Shown here: piece by piece, positions 20,629-37,992 of the stretch
Numbering within the stretch: the stretch's first letter is position 1
Layout of the letters: each line of letters opens with the position of its first letter
Origin: Vitrella brassicaformis
Lineage: Eukaryota > Sar > Vitrellaceae
Assembly (NCBI GenBank): GCA_001179505.1
Contig: CDMY01000069.1
Location: forward strand, 26,571 to 90,570
Direction: 5' to 3'
DNA length: 64,000 bases
Program-made: the position numbers and the translations under genes
The notes under the pieces: generated by a model
Told to the model about the DNA's origin: nothing
The model's input: the letters and a program-made list of their open reading frames with translations, nothing else
Databases searched by the model: none

Positions 20629-23600
20629 TCACTCCGAAGGAGGAGGGGGAGGGGGAGGGGGACGGGGCGGGGAAGACCCTGTCAGGCAGGATCACGCACA
20701 TAGACAGACACAGAAAACAAGATAGGTAGGTTACATACAAAAGTTGATATGTGTATATCTATCTCTGTGTGTATGTGTATGTGTGCTTCGTCAGACTGCT
20801 CACCCTGAGAGTTGGTATCGCTGCCAGCAGCGCCTCCCTGCAGCTGCTGCAGCTGCAGCTGCAGCTGCAGCAGGCTATTCTGTACAGCATCGTGTCCGCT
20901 GGTGCCGTGGATGTGGTAGGGGGGCGGTGGCTGAGGGGCACTGGGGGGCGCCACAAACCCCATCAGCCGCATCATGGCAGTAGTGCCATCATACTGAGTG
21001 CCGGAGGCAGCGCTGAGCTGTGGCGATGAGTGTGACATGGGCGTGGCCCACCCCGACAGCTGCTGGGGGTCGGACACGTCGTATGCCGGGGCGGCCGAGC
21101 TCCGGGGCGAAGAGAAGTCCAGATTGAAGGGTGGCGATGCGGGCTGGCTGAAGGGTGAGGGGGAGGGCTGTGTGGTGGTGGTGGTGAAGGGCGAGGGAGA
21201 CGGCACCGACTGCAGAGTGCCACTCGTGGAACCCGCATCGTCTGACGAACGAACCGCGGAAGACACAATACACACATACACATGTGGCCCTACCGGGTGT
21301 GGTGTGGTGTGATGTGGGTGTGAGTGACGAGACGGACCTTTCTTTTTGTTACTCATTTTCAGGATGATCTCGGGTCTGACGGTGGAGGACTTGAGCGTCT
21401 CCTCGTCGGGCTTGATGCGAACCGCACCAGCAGGCGCATGCGACTCTGAACAAAGCAACAACCATCACCAAATGATCTTCCGCTGCCCTCCCCTCCTTGT
21501 AACCTGTGCACACCACACCACACGAGTGTGGAGGCTTACCGTGGTGGCAAAACCTGCAGTGGATGCCCAGGTGACAGCCCTTCGTCCACTCGTACTTGCA
21601 GGGATTGCATGTACCTGATGGATGGATGGATCGTCGATGCGCACACACATGCCCACAACAGACGAGGATGAACGTGGGTGGCAGGGGGGAACTGAGTGGC
21701 ACCCTCAACACAAGCCCATTCGTTTGCTTTGCTCACCCACCCGCAGAATGGAAGGTCGTCCCGAACGAGAAGCCGTCCTTCTCCCACCCACGGCTCCTCT
21801 GCCCCCTATTTCCCTCATGCATGCCCCGCCGGCCGCCGCGCATCATCTGCCGCGACACCGGCGTGTCCATCTGCCCACCACCATACACCGACGACTGAGG
21901 TGCTGCTGAGCCACTGGCATACATATCAACACCCGCGTCGCTGAGACCAGTACTAGCAAACGACACCATGCTGCTAAGAGATTGCCCCATGGGCAGCTGG
22001 GGCAGCTGACTCGCCGCCCCGCCCTGAGTGCCCCCGGAGAGCGCCATTTCCTGCTGTGCAGGGGGGAAGCTAGCCGTGAGGGTGGGCTGGGCGGCGAGCA
22101 GCTGGCTGAGCGATTGAATCTGAGCCGGGAGAAGGAAGGGGACCGATGGGGGGCTGCTGGCAGCCGAATCTGACGGGGGCGGGGGCGGAGGGGGCGGAGG
22201 GATGCCCCCCTGACCCATCGGCAGCCGCTTCTGGTACGACTGGATGGCCGGGTCGATGGGCCATCCAGCTCCACCACCGTTAGAGGGAGGCGGCGGCGGC
22301 ACGCCTGGAGGGAGCGGAGGGGATGGGGCTGGGTAGGAGGGGCGGTTCTGGCCGCCCTCTGCACGCATGGCGAATCTGTCGTCTCCTCCCGTGTTGCCCC
22401 TGCCTCCCCGACCCCGTCGGCCGCCCCTGTTGGCCCCCTGGTGGTCTCGTGGGGGGTAGGCCGTCGTGCCCCGCAGACCCTCGTTTCGGTAATAGAGCAC
22501 GTTGATGTTCTTCAGCTCTGCAGCCTGCATTGCATGCCGACGCGCAGCACAGGTGACACAGGTGAGGTGAACACACAGACGAGACGTGTGAATGAGCCGT
22601 GTCAGAAGGTGCCTGCGTTGCTTCCTCGCTCACTGACTGACCAGCTCTGGGTCTGGGTCGAGGTCACATGCCTTCTCCACCGTACGGGCACGCTCCACAT
22701 CCAACATGGAAGGCACCTCTGCCACACACACAGACACAGACACAGACACTCTCACACATACAATACAGGTGCTGACACACAACCCCCCCATCTATCTATC
22801 TGTCTGTCTGTCTATCCCGCTTTCCTCTCCCTCCCTGTTGGTCGTGCCGTGCACTGCAACTACCTGACTGACCCACTAGACCAGCCCCTGACCCACCTGA
22901 TTCATCGATGGCGGCGCTGCTCGACGATGGCTCCTGGGCAGCGCTGCTCGAGGGGGGATCCTGCGGCGGCGGCTCAGTCGCCTCTGTCTGATGGTGGACG
23001 TCGTCGACTGGTACAGGGCTGGGCACTACGCTCTTCTCGGGCACATCCGTCAGTGCATCGTGGGGTGCCATGTGAGGGCTGCAGCTGCTCTGCGTGGCCA
23101 GGTGCTCGTCAGATGCACCCCCCTCAGCGGCCCCACCGCCCTCCTCCTCCTGACCGCCGTCGGCCGCGTACCGCTCGACGTCGATGTCGATGAAGCCGTG
23201 CTTCCAGTGCTGGCCAAACATGCGAGTCTCGCGACGAATCACCTGACGAACCTGCACGCCAGACAGCGACAAGAGGAAGGCACTTCCTTGCGCTGCAGGG
23301 GTTTCTTTCGTTGGTTCACCCAGTGTTGGGTTGCCGACCTTTTTCTGCAGGCGGATGAGTTTGAGCAGCTGGAACTGCGACGGGGCTAGTGCGGGTATCT
23401 GGATCCTCGGATCAGCCAAGCCGGCAAACGTGGGCGCAAAAACCGTCCCCCCACCTGCATATCACACCACATGCAACCAGACCAGAGCCGGTGTCAGGTC
23501 AGGCATCCCGGCGAGTCTGGTTTAACTCATGTACCTTCGCTCGCAGCCCGTCCTGATGGTTGCTCATGCTGCTGAGGGTCATTGGACGGGGCCTCGTGTC

Positions 23601-23712
23601 TGAGTGACAAGCTGCGAGGCGTGTCTGTCGTCTGTCCTGACACACCGGTGGTTGCCGTTCCATTTCCTCTGGTCGCCAGTGACGCCGCTTGCCGCATCAT
23701 CACTCGAGCCAT
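20629..23712 (-). CDS. CCCH zinc-finger protein, Pro/Gly-rich (probable RNA-binding)
   Basis: The ATG is at 23710-23712 and the first exon ends near 23535. The next exon, about 23455-22910 with a possible break, codes FQLLKLIRLQKKVGNPT and an acidic Ser/Glu-rich tract. A small exon near 22720-22640 codes EVPSMLDVERARTVEKACD. The exon about 22530-21730 has RGG boxes (GGRRGRGGRG) and polyproline runs. The zinc-finger exon (about 21620-21540) contains CNPCKYEWTKGCHLGIHC followed by RFCHH, giving CX7CX5CX3H spacing. Then come KPDEETLKSSTVRPEIILK and a Gln/Ser/Pro-rich exon. The last exon is a proline run ending at the TGA 20629-20631. This finger spacing is common in alveolate and other protist RNA-binding proteins. 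RGG boxes support RNA binding, but the targets are unknown. Confidence 0.75.
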
Positions 23713-23978
23713 TCACGCCCGACCACGAACAACCCAGAAGCGGAGAAGACAAGTTCTCCGGATTGCGAGCTCAGAGTCCAGTGACCAGTGAACCCTAGTC
23801 CCACAAACCCCACTGAAACTCTCCTGCATTTCACTTCTTGCACTACTTCGCCTTCCTGTCTCTCTCTCCTCCTTCCGGCAACTTCCCCGGTTCACCTCTG
23901 CCTTGCAGTCACTTCGCTTGCCTCTTGCAGCTTTCTTTGATAGCATTCCCTCTTTGATAGCACTCCCTCGTTGACGAG
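23713..23978. promoter_or_regulatory. Shared head-to-head upstream region (CCCH gene / small gene)
   Basis: Only 266 bp separate the two divergent start codons. The right half is pyrimidine-rich (CTCTCC and CTTGC runs near 23850-23945). A directly repeated motif, TTTGATAGCA, occurs at 23936 and 23954, just upstream of the plus-strand ATG. Confidence 0.5.
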
Positions 23979-24453
23979 ATGGCCTTCGTCGCTCCGATGC
24001 TCCTGTGGACGACCCACAACGTCGGCAACTTCATTCAGAACGTCCGTGGCGAGAAGACGACGGACAAGCAGAAGAAGGTGCACGAGAAGCTCGAGAAGGA
24101 GGCATCGGGCTTGTCGGGCAAGCTGGACGGCCACACCAAACGCGCCTACTCGGTCGCTGCGCGGCTGATGACAGGCGACGGCCACCTGGAGAGGTGAGCA
24201 GGGCCACACAGTCATGGGATGCACTGGGGCAGGAGAAAGGAGGGGCTTACTCATGTGCGATGCCGTGTCTCTGTCTGGTGTTTGATGTGACTGCAGGATG
24301 TCTGAGGCCCGGCTGCAGCGTGCGTTGAAGTACAACAGCATCTACCACTCGATGGGCCACGCCGTGGTGGCCAAGCGCGAGAAGAAGCTCAAGGACCCCA
24401 ACTTCAAACCCGCCACCGGCGGCCTCTTCGGCGAGGTCCAGCGGGGCGCGTAG
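23979..24453 (+). CDS. Small conserved-looking protein of about 124 residues, unrecognised
   Basis: There are two clear exons. Exon 1 is 23979-24193, with a GTGAGC donor. Exon 2 starts after a GACTGCAG acceptor near 24296 and ends at the TAG 24451-24453. The splice restores GHLERMSEARLQRALKY in frame. The protein starts with a short hydrophobic segment (MAFVAPMLLWTTHNVG). It then becomes Lys-rich and amphipathic (KQKKVHEKLEKEASG) and ends with KDPNFKPATGGLFGEV. It is too hydrophilic overall for an integral membrane protein but could be a membrane-associated or organellar small protein. I do not recognise the family. Codon use is strongly GC-biased, supporting a real, well-expressed gene. Confidence 0.75.
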
Positions 24454-26211
24454 ACACTCATACCGGAGCCACCACACACCGGTGAGATAGACAACACCAC
24501 ACGCACACACAGGGGGTGGGCGGGTGGGGTGGATACAAAGCTCACCTGTTGTCATGTGTGTGGTGTGGTGTGGTGTGTGTCAGGTGGTGTCATTTCCTTT
24601 TCGTCGTGCCGTCCCTTTTTTCGCCGACCGACCAGCATAGCATCTGTGCACAAAACTCTGTGTGTGGCCGACTGACTGACCGACTCATGTATGCGTGTCT
24701 GGCTGTCTGCGTACATTCATGACGGACGGGGGTCAATTTTGGGGGCCGCGTTTTGCCGATCCAGCAACAGAACACCTAGACCAAGTGTGTGGGTGGTGCT
24801 GTGCACGCCCCCTACACAGGCAGTGTGCTACATGCGTGTGTGATTCGCGTCGGTGTGTGTGGGGAAGGGGAAAGGGGAGAGCAGTGCATGTGTGTGTGGT
24901 GTAGGTAAAGGTGAGGGGATGCATGTGGTGCCAGGGGCGGTTTGGGCTGCAAAACAGACGTTTGGATAGCCAGCCGCCCAGTGTGCTCACATGACATGCC
25001 CCGGGGATCACACCGCGACAGACGGCTGGTTGAGTGCAGCGAGGAAGGAAGGACTCTGTAGAAGTGTCACGAGTGTGCTCACTATCCATGGAGTGCCTCC
25101 CCTCTGTGTGGCTGACTGACTCGTCTGTATCTCTATGTCAAGTGTCCTTGAATCGTGATGCTCATGGTTTGTCTGGCTGTCTGCCTGCCTGCCTGCCTGA
25201 CCGAGGGTCTGTGGATGTGTGGTGTGCCAAGCACGCCACCTATTTCCTACTGGAACCTGCGGACACCTTCTGTGCGCGCGCGAGTGGTGTGTGTGGCTGT
25301 GCATCATGGCCATCGTTGCATGAGGTGTATGTGGACGAGAGTGAGCTCGCTGGTAGCTGCTGCGTTGCGATGTGTGGCTGGTGTGTGGATATCTGTACGT
25401 AGACATACATGCATATACATACATAAATACGTATGTGTGTCCTGTACACACGTGTGGTGCGGCGTTGATGGGGAGGGCAGGGGAGACTGATAGTCCTGAC
25501 GTGCTCACCTTCGTATTAATTAAAGCACCTTCCTACGTAAGTAATTCGCTGCCCCATTGAGGGAGGCTATGATTGATGCACACAAGCCACACCAACGCAA
25601 CACTCGCGGATGTGACAGCGCCAGTGAATTCACCTGATGCCACATGTCTCATGTCTCCCACTCGCTGTGCCTCCCCAATCAGGCGGCCAAACGTTTGTTC
25701 ATTGCCACCAGCTGATTCCTCAAGCAACCCAGAGAAGTTTGAATCCAGTCCAAACCACCCCACTCAGGCAGGGGGGAAGCGGGGCAAATCAAATCCATCA
25801 GGCAGACAGAGACAGGCAGGCAGAACAGATCATTACTCGTACGTACGTACCTATAGGTATATCTATCTATATGTGTCTGTCTATCTATATGTACGAACTG
25901 CATTGATTGCATTCACGCCCACGGCCACGCATCCCATGCATCCGGCATGCCTTCGATGCATGTCTCAACCGCGCACACACGTGTATTGTACGCCAGACAG
26001 AGACGAGACACGGACTGCATGCGAGCAGTACGACACTCTCAGGTATGCATGAATAAGACCATGACAAAATGCGTAAGACAAGATAGACGTACGTACGTTA
26101 CGGAGAAGCGTCCCTCCCTCGCCTACACCCACCCCCCCCACCCACGCCTTGCTCCCTCACTCCCTCCGTCCCTCAAGGTGGGTGGGTTGCCTGTCTGTCT
26201 TTCCATCTAAT
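24454..26211. other. 1.76-kb tail-to-tail spacer without a gene
   Basis: No exon-like stretch is visible on either strand. The region holds TG-rich and CTGCCTGC repeats (near 25180-25200), an ACATAC repeat near 25405-25430, ACGT repeats at 25840-25850 and 26085-26100, and a CCCT-rich tract near 26105-26175. It probably includes the 3' ends of both flanking transcripts. Confidence 0.6.
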
Positions 26212-32692
<6,481 letters not shown>

Positions 32693-33484
32693 GGGCGTGA
32701 GTGTGTATCCTTCCTGTAGCGATAGATGAGATCAGCGATGACAGACAGTATCACTAAGATACTCCCTTCCTTTCAGGCCCTTCAACAGAGACGGCCGCCG
32801 CCTCAGGGACAGGGGGCCACCTGCACCCAGACAGACACACGCACAGGCAGACAATGAGATCAAGCTGAGCTCTGCTGCTGTCTCCCCATGCACATGAAGA
32901 GAAAGAAAGGCTACCCATCGGATTCCCCAAGGTAAAAACACGCCTCCCTGGGGACAAGGAATAGCATTACTCCTCTCTCACACATCATTCCATCCCCTCA
33001 GCAAAGCCTCAGCTAGCCCCAGCTCCTCTCCTAAGTACGGTGACTCCAAACAACTCCAGTGCACCCCTGCCCCATCGTCTCACCAACCTGTTGCCACACA
33101 CCGCTTGTTGCCACACCGAAAGGCCGTTCGTCCCTTCGTCCTCGGCGAAAAAGGGACGGCGCGGGAGCTAGCGAAGACTAGTCCACGAAGGGACGATTCG
33201 GAGAAGACGATTGCGATGCGAAACGCTATACAGACGTCGAAGAAGCAAGGGGACCTGCATGCATGCAGTGGGCCGGTGCAGCGCCCCCACCTCCCCCTTC
33301 CCCCCAATGCCCGCCACACGACCAGGGCGCGTTCAAAGGCCGGCGTAAGACCTTTTGCTTGAGGACCGGGCATGCTTTGCACTGTTAAGGTGGACCGGCA
33401 GCTGACAGCGGCCACCACGACCGTCAACTGAAGCTTGGCCGACAGCGCTCAACCCCATACGGCCATCTACTGAGGTTCTGCGGA
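32693..33484. promoter_or_regulatory. Head-to-head upstream region (TTLL / Pro-Tyr-rich gene)
   Basis: 792 bp separate the two start codons. An acceptor-like CTACAG near 32721 on the minus strand leaves room for a 5' exon of the TTLL gene. The stretch 33100-33230 contains imperfect repeats of CGTCCCTTCGTCC and its complement GGGACG. Otherwise no coding signal. Confidence 0.4.
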
Positions 33485-35514
33485 ATGGAGGCGTCGGGAG
33501 GTGTGCGGAAATTTCCGCGGCCCGGCACCCCTCATGGCGACATTCTGTCAAAGAGCCTCTCCCGGCGCTCCCTCAGGGCACCACTCGCGAGTTTGAAATG
33601 CAGTCAGAGTCGGCAGGAGCAGAACTACACCACCCTGCGGCCACCTCTGACTGAGCGTGAGAATCTTGGATTGTTTGCACGGAATACCGCCAGCGTTGGG
33701 CCGAAAGGGACCGTGACGGCGCGGCGCTGCATTCCATCCAAGTCCACTGCAACGCTGCCGGCCAACAGGCTCAAGCTGAGGCCACCTGTTACTCTCGAGC
33801 AGGGCGAGGCAGTGATGTCGCCATTTCCACCAAGTAAGTAACAATTCTGGTGGGATTATCATCGACTGTGTGCGGCTGCAGCAATTCAGTTTGGGAGCCG
33901 GACGCCGAGGGGCGAGGAGTTGCCGGTGGCGCCCTTGCTGACCAGGCAGCCGATGGATGACAAGGTGGAGAGCATGCAGATAGGCACTATGAGATTCGCC
34001 GATAGCATCGGCCAGACCAACATGATGGCGTCGGCCTACCTGCCGCAAGTGTTCTACCGGACAGAGCACTCTGAGGCCAACACACTGCGAGAGCGATCGG
34101 TGGGACCGCTGCTGAAGGGGGTCTACACACACAGCAACTTCGATTATCGCGGGAGGTATTTGCAATGCAACCAACATTCGTGGCGGATTGATGTCTGTCT
34201 CATTTGTCCATTCGTCCCGTTCCATCCAGAGCGGGAGTTGGGATGACTGATTATGATGATAGAATGGGCGTCAACTTTCGCAATCAGACAGTACGTAAGA
34301 GGGCGTCCAGTCCAGGCACATGTGGAAAGCACAGAGAGACGTCTATGCCTCCCTCGTAGGTGTCGCCCAACTCGCACGAGTACAGCGATTACGACAAAGG
34401 CCTGCGTGTGTACACCCCCAAGGTCGTCTCGCCTCGTGAGAAGCTGCTGCCGCCTCCATACACCAGGCCATACACAACGCAGCCGTTATACCGAGGCGGG
34501 TACGATGAGATCAGCAGGGCAGAGGCGCCCCTGGCGGGTGCGAGCACGGGCCGATACTACGGATACAGCGGGGGGAGGGGCATCGATGCCTATCAAACTG
34601 GCACTGCTGCTGATGGTTCTGCCATCCGCCAAGACGCAGCACAGTGTGTGCATCCATTTGTCTGTCTGTCTGTCTGCCTGTGTACATGCAGCTTCAGTGG
34701 GCTTTGTTGAGCGTCCTGCTGTTGGTGTGCCTTTTCCACTGCCGATGCGCGAAGGCCAGGCCATTGCTGTGGGAGAGCTGTACGGGCCACCTGACCGACT
34801 GGGTACGAGACATTGATCCACATGTCTCTCAGCCTCACGGTCTCTCGTTCCTTGTCAGTGTGGGGCGGCCCAAGTGAGTCATCCCGTGTGTCCATGCCAT
34901 TCGGTTCCGTTGCCAATCGCCCAGGGGCCCACATGCTGCCTGCTGGCGTCACATGGACGAGAAGAGAGGGCGTTTGGAGGCCCACACCGAGCCAGAAAGG
35001 TGCCAGGGTGGCCCCCACGTCTGCTCAGGGATACCTGGATGACGTCGTGCAAGCCACTCGCAGGACATATTACGGCACTCCTGCAGTGCCTGACACGAGC
35101 GGCTTGGTGGCCCCGACACCTATTGACCCCCCAAACCCGACATACAGACTCAGGGGCGTGCCAGAGACCACACGGTACGGTGGGTAGACGAGAGAGAACG
35201 ACACTGCTTCACATGTGCTTCTGGTCCTTATCCATCCATCGACGTATCATACATTGGTCACACAGGCGCATCCGCAAGTTTGCGTCTCTGGCGCGGTTCC
35301 CTCCCCCTCCGCATGGTGGAGCCAATTTGGGAACACTCATCTGCGGAGAGGACCTGCCCGACGACCTGTTCGGGCCGAGACAGCAGAGGAGACAGGTGAG
35401 TGAGGGTACGTCCAGGGAAGAGGCACGTCGTATGCATCCCTGGTTGGTTGACTCTCTGTCTCTGTCCTTGCTTGGTGGTGTCAGTATCCTGACACCAGGC
35501 CGTTCCACCTCTAG
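33485..35514 (+). CDS. Unrecognised Pro/Tyr/Arg-rich protein, about 8 exons
   Basis: Exon 1 runs from ATG 33485 to about 33831 (donor GTAAGT). Next come exons from about 33883 (with MRFADSIGQTNMMASAYLPQ and NTLRERSVGPLLKGVYTH) to about 34152, about 34231-34290 (YDDRMGVNFRNQ), about 34362-34640 (NSHEYSDYDKGLRVYTPKVV, then PYTRPYTTQPLYRGGYDEI), about 34690-34800, a 15-bp micro-exon near 34858-34872, about 34923-35174 and about 35268-35395. The last exon, 35485-35514, ends in TAG. All introns are GT-AG and phases join where checked. Low-complexity Pro/Tyr/Gly content with scattered conserved-looking blocks suggests a structural or cytoskeletal protein, but I do not recognise a domain. Confidence 0.65.
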
Positions 35515-35869
35515 CAAAAGCCCACACGGCTAAGCCTGCCTGCCTGCCTCCCTATGTGTTTGGCGAAACGTCGGTCTGTGTCATTGGTCCGTGACTGCCA
35601 TGATTTCATCATGTGTGACTGAGCCTTTAGGCCTTCGGACTTCGGATCTGCACCGATATGTGTGTGTCAGTCAGCAAACATAAAGAAGCTGTTGATTGTT
35701 GGGGAAATGATGTGTCGGCCCGCAGATGGATAACCTGGCTGTGCCCTAATTGGTTTCTCAACATTGATCATGAGTGCCAGCGTTGCGGCACTCCATGAAT
35801 GTCACTCAGGCACTTCACTAGGCACGTGAGCCTCCAGGGATGTTCCGAATTGGCGAAAGGGGGAAGGGG
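35515..35869. other. Short spacer between two plus-strand genes
   Basis: No exon is recognised. The stretch contains CTGCCTGCCTGC near 35528 and no long simple repeat. An upstream exon or the true start of the ATP12 gene may lie here. Confidence 0.4.
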
Positions 35870-37777
35870 AGTTGGATCGAGTGAGGATCGAGTGGCTGTT
35901 TTTCTCCAACCCGGCAAATTCGTTTCGCGATTTCTTCGCATCAAGGTGTCGTCAGTGTAGGCAGACAGCCACTGGGCCAGAGAAACGAGCCAAAGGATGG
36001 CGAGATCCTTGGTGCGAGCTTGAGTGCCAGGCTGCACGGAAAGTCACCTCTTTCTCTGGCCTGGCGCAATGGAGAGGCGTTGTGGAAGGTGGTTGCACAC
36101 CTCAGCGAACCGAAAAAGCGTCGCCGCTGCTGGAAGTGAGCAGATCTGAGCATTCGGACGTGTCTATCTGGCGTGTGGCTGTGTTGGCAGCGTCCACCGG
36201 TGTTTCGTCGTGGCGGCTGAGACGGTTCTATCACAAAGTCGACGTACGGCAGGCCAGGGAGCAGCCTGCTGCACACGGCGGCGAGTGGGAGGTGCTACTC
36301 GACGGACGAGTGCTCAAGACGCCCGCCAAGAGGTCATGCAGTGACTGACCAACCAACACGTGCTGACACACACGCTGCCACAGACATCTCATGTACGCCG
36401 TGCAGGCCTCTTCGGTTGCCCAGTGAGTCTCTGGCGCTGTTTCTGGCGTCTGAGTGGCAGGCACAGAGGGACAAAATCACACCACAGCTCATGCCGATGG
36501 TGGGTGAGTGGCGAACCGAACCGAACCCACAGCATACACACATTACATACATGCGAGAATTGACTCACATGCGTCCCTATGTATGTGGGTGTGCGCCGCG
36601 CCTGTGCCTGTTCCGTTGATGCATGGCATGGCAGATGACTTTGGCATCGACTACGTTGGATGTGGTGTCGTCCCACCGCGAGTCGACGGCTCAGGCGCTC
36701 CTCAACTACCTTCACACCGACACCGTCTGGTGGGTGGGTGCGGGGACGGGGGCAGATACACACATAGAGCCTGGCCTGTGTGTGATGCGTGGCTGGCTGC
36801 TTTCATGGTCAGCTTTCGCGACTCGGACGAGGATCTCGTTAGGCGCCAGGAGGCCGTCCGTACAGAGCACGCAAACGCCGACCTGTTGTTTGCCTTGCCA
36901 CCCATTGATTTGACTGACACATCACATCGAATTATGTGTCTATGTGTCTTCTGTGTGTGTTGACTCACTCGTAGTTATTGCTGCCAGTCCAGCGTGCTTT
37001 CGAGGAGCGTTACTGCCCCCACACGGCACTCGACATCTCACACGGTACGCCACGCTCACAATAGATTGATTGATGTATGAATGGGTACGGTAGGTACACG
37101 GGTCGTGTCGTGTCGTGTTGTCTGTGCAGACATAAGGCCACCCACCCAGCCGCCTGAGGTCTTTGCGGCCGTATCAGACGCCATGCGCAACATGGTAACC
37201 GACCGACTTACTGGGTGAAGAACAGCCAGCCGACAATTCATTAGTGACCGACACACACACATGGGTGTTTTTATGTCTGTAGAGTGCGTGGGACCTGACG
37301 GCCCTGCAGGTCGTCACCATGAACCTCAAGAGCCTCATACTAGGTAGGTGCGGAGGGCAGACAGCAGGCAAGCAATGGGACAGGGAGGATGGGTCGATTA
37401 GTAAAGGAAGGAGCATGATGGATCATGAGGAGGCCCATAGTTGTTGTGCGTGCCTTTGTGTTGGTTGATTCATACATACCTGACCTGTCTGACAGGTATG
37501 GGAGTGGTTGAGGGTTGGGTGTCGGTTCCGCTGGCCATCGCGGCGGCACGCCTCGAGGAGACATTCCAACAGGAACAGTGGGGCGAGGTCAGCGTGGCAC
37601 CCACTCACCATCTATCCACCATGCACTGCTCAGTTACAGGGAGCTGCTCTACCTACTTTCTTCTGTGTGTGCGTCCAGGTGGAGGGTGACCATGACGTTG
37701 AGCGCAGTCAGCTGCACATGTGGGTCAATGCAGCCAGCCTCTTCAGTGAGGCCGCCGCACAGGCAGCGCCTACGTAA
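35870..37777 (+). CDS. ATP12 (ATPAF2), mitochondrial F1-ATPase assembly factor
   Basis: The exon to 36332 codes RRFYHKVDV, then WEVLLDGRVLKTPAK. Splicing to 36406 gives RPLRLPSESLALFLASEW, the typical ATP12 motif. Next come MTLASTTLDVVSSHRES (about 36634-36730), CFRDSDEDLVRRQEAV, LLLPVQRAFEERYCPH (near 36975), DIRPPTQPPEVFAAVSDAM (near 37130), SAWDLTALQVVTMNLKSLIL (near 37283), GMGVVEGWVSVPLAIAAARLE (near 37500) and VEGDHDVERSQLHMWV to the TAA at 37775-37777. ATP12 binds the F1 alpha subunit before assembly in the mitochondrial matrix. The C-terminal GWVSVPLAIAAARLEE and VEGDHD blocks are diagnostic. The start is unresolved: the open frame begins near 35870 without an ATG in frame, so a small 5' exon is likely. 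The N-terminus is Arg-rich, compatible with a mitochondrial presequence. Confidence 0.88.
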
Positions 37778-37992
37778 CGTAGGTAGGTAGGAGCATGGCT
37801 GGCCGTTCTGTACGTGTTGGTCGATCGATCTGCGGTATGAATGCGATTCGATTGGCATGTGCAGCGGCGGGCCGTTCTAGTGTACAGACTTATGGACTTA
37901 TCATGGTACTTAGTGCACTCAGTGTTTTGTCGATCACACCCAGTTTGTTTCATCTGAAGGAGACCTCTCAACCCGACCCAGACAGCCACGAC

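Noticed and set aside
24454-26211. Undetected gene in the long spacer
   Set aside because: Short open frames on both strands consist of simple-repeat translation (Thr-His, Cys-Val runs) and have no consistent splice sites.
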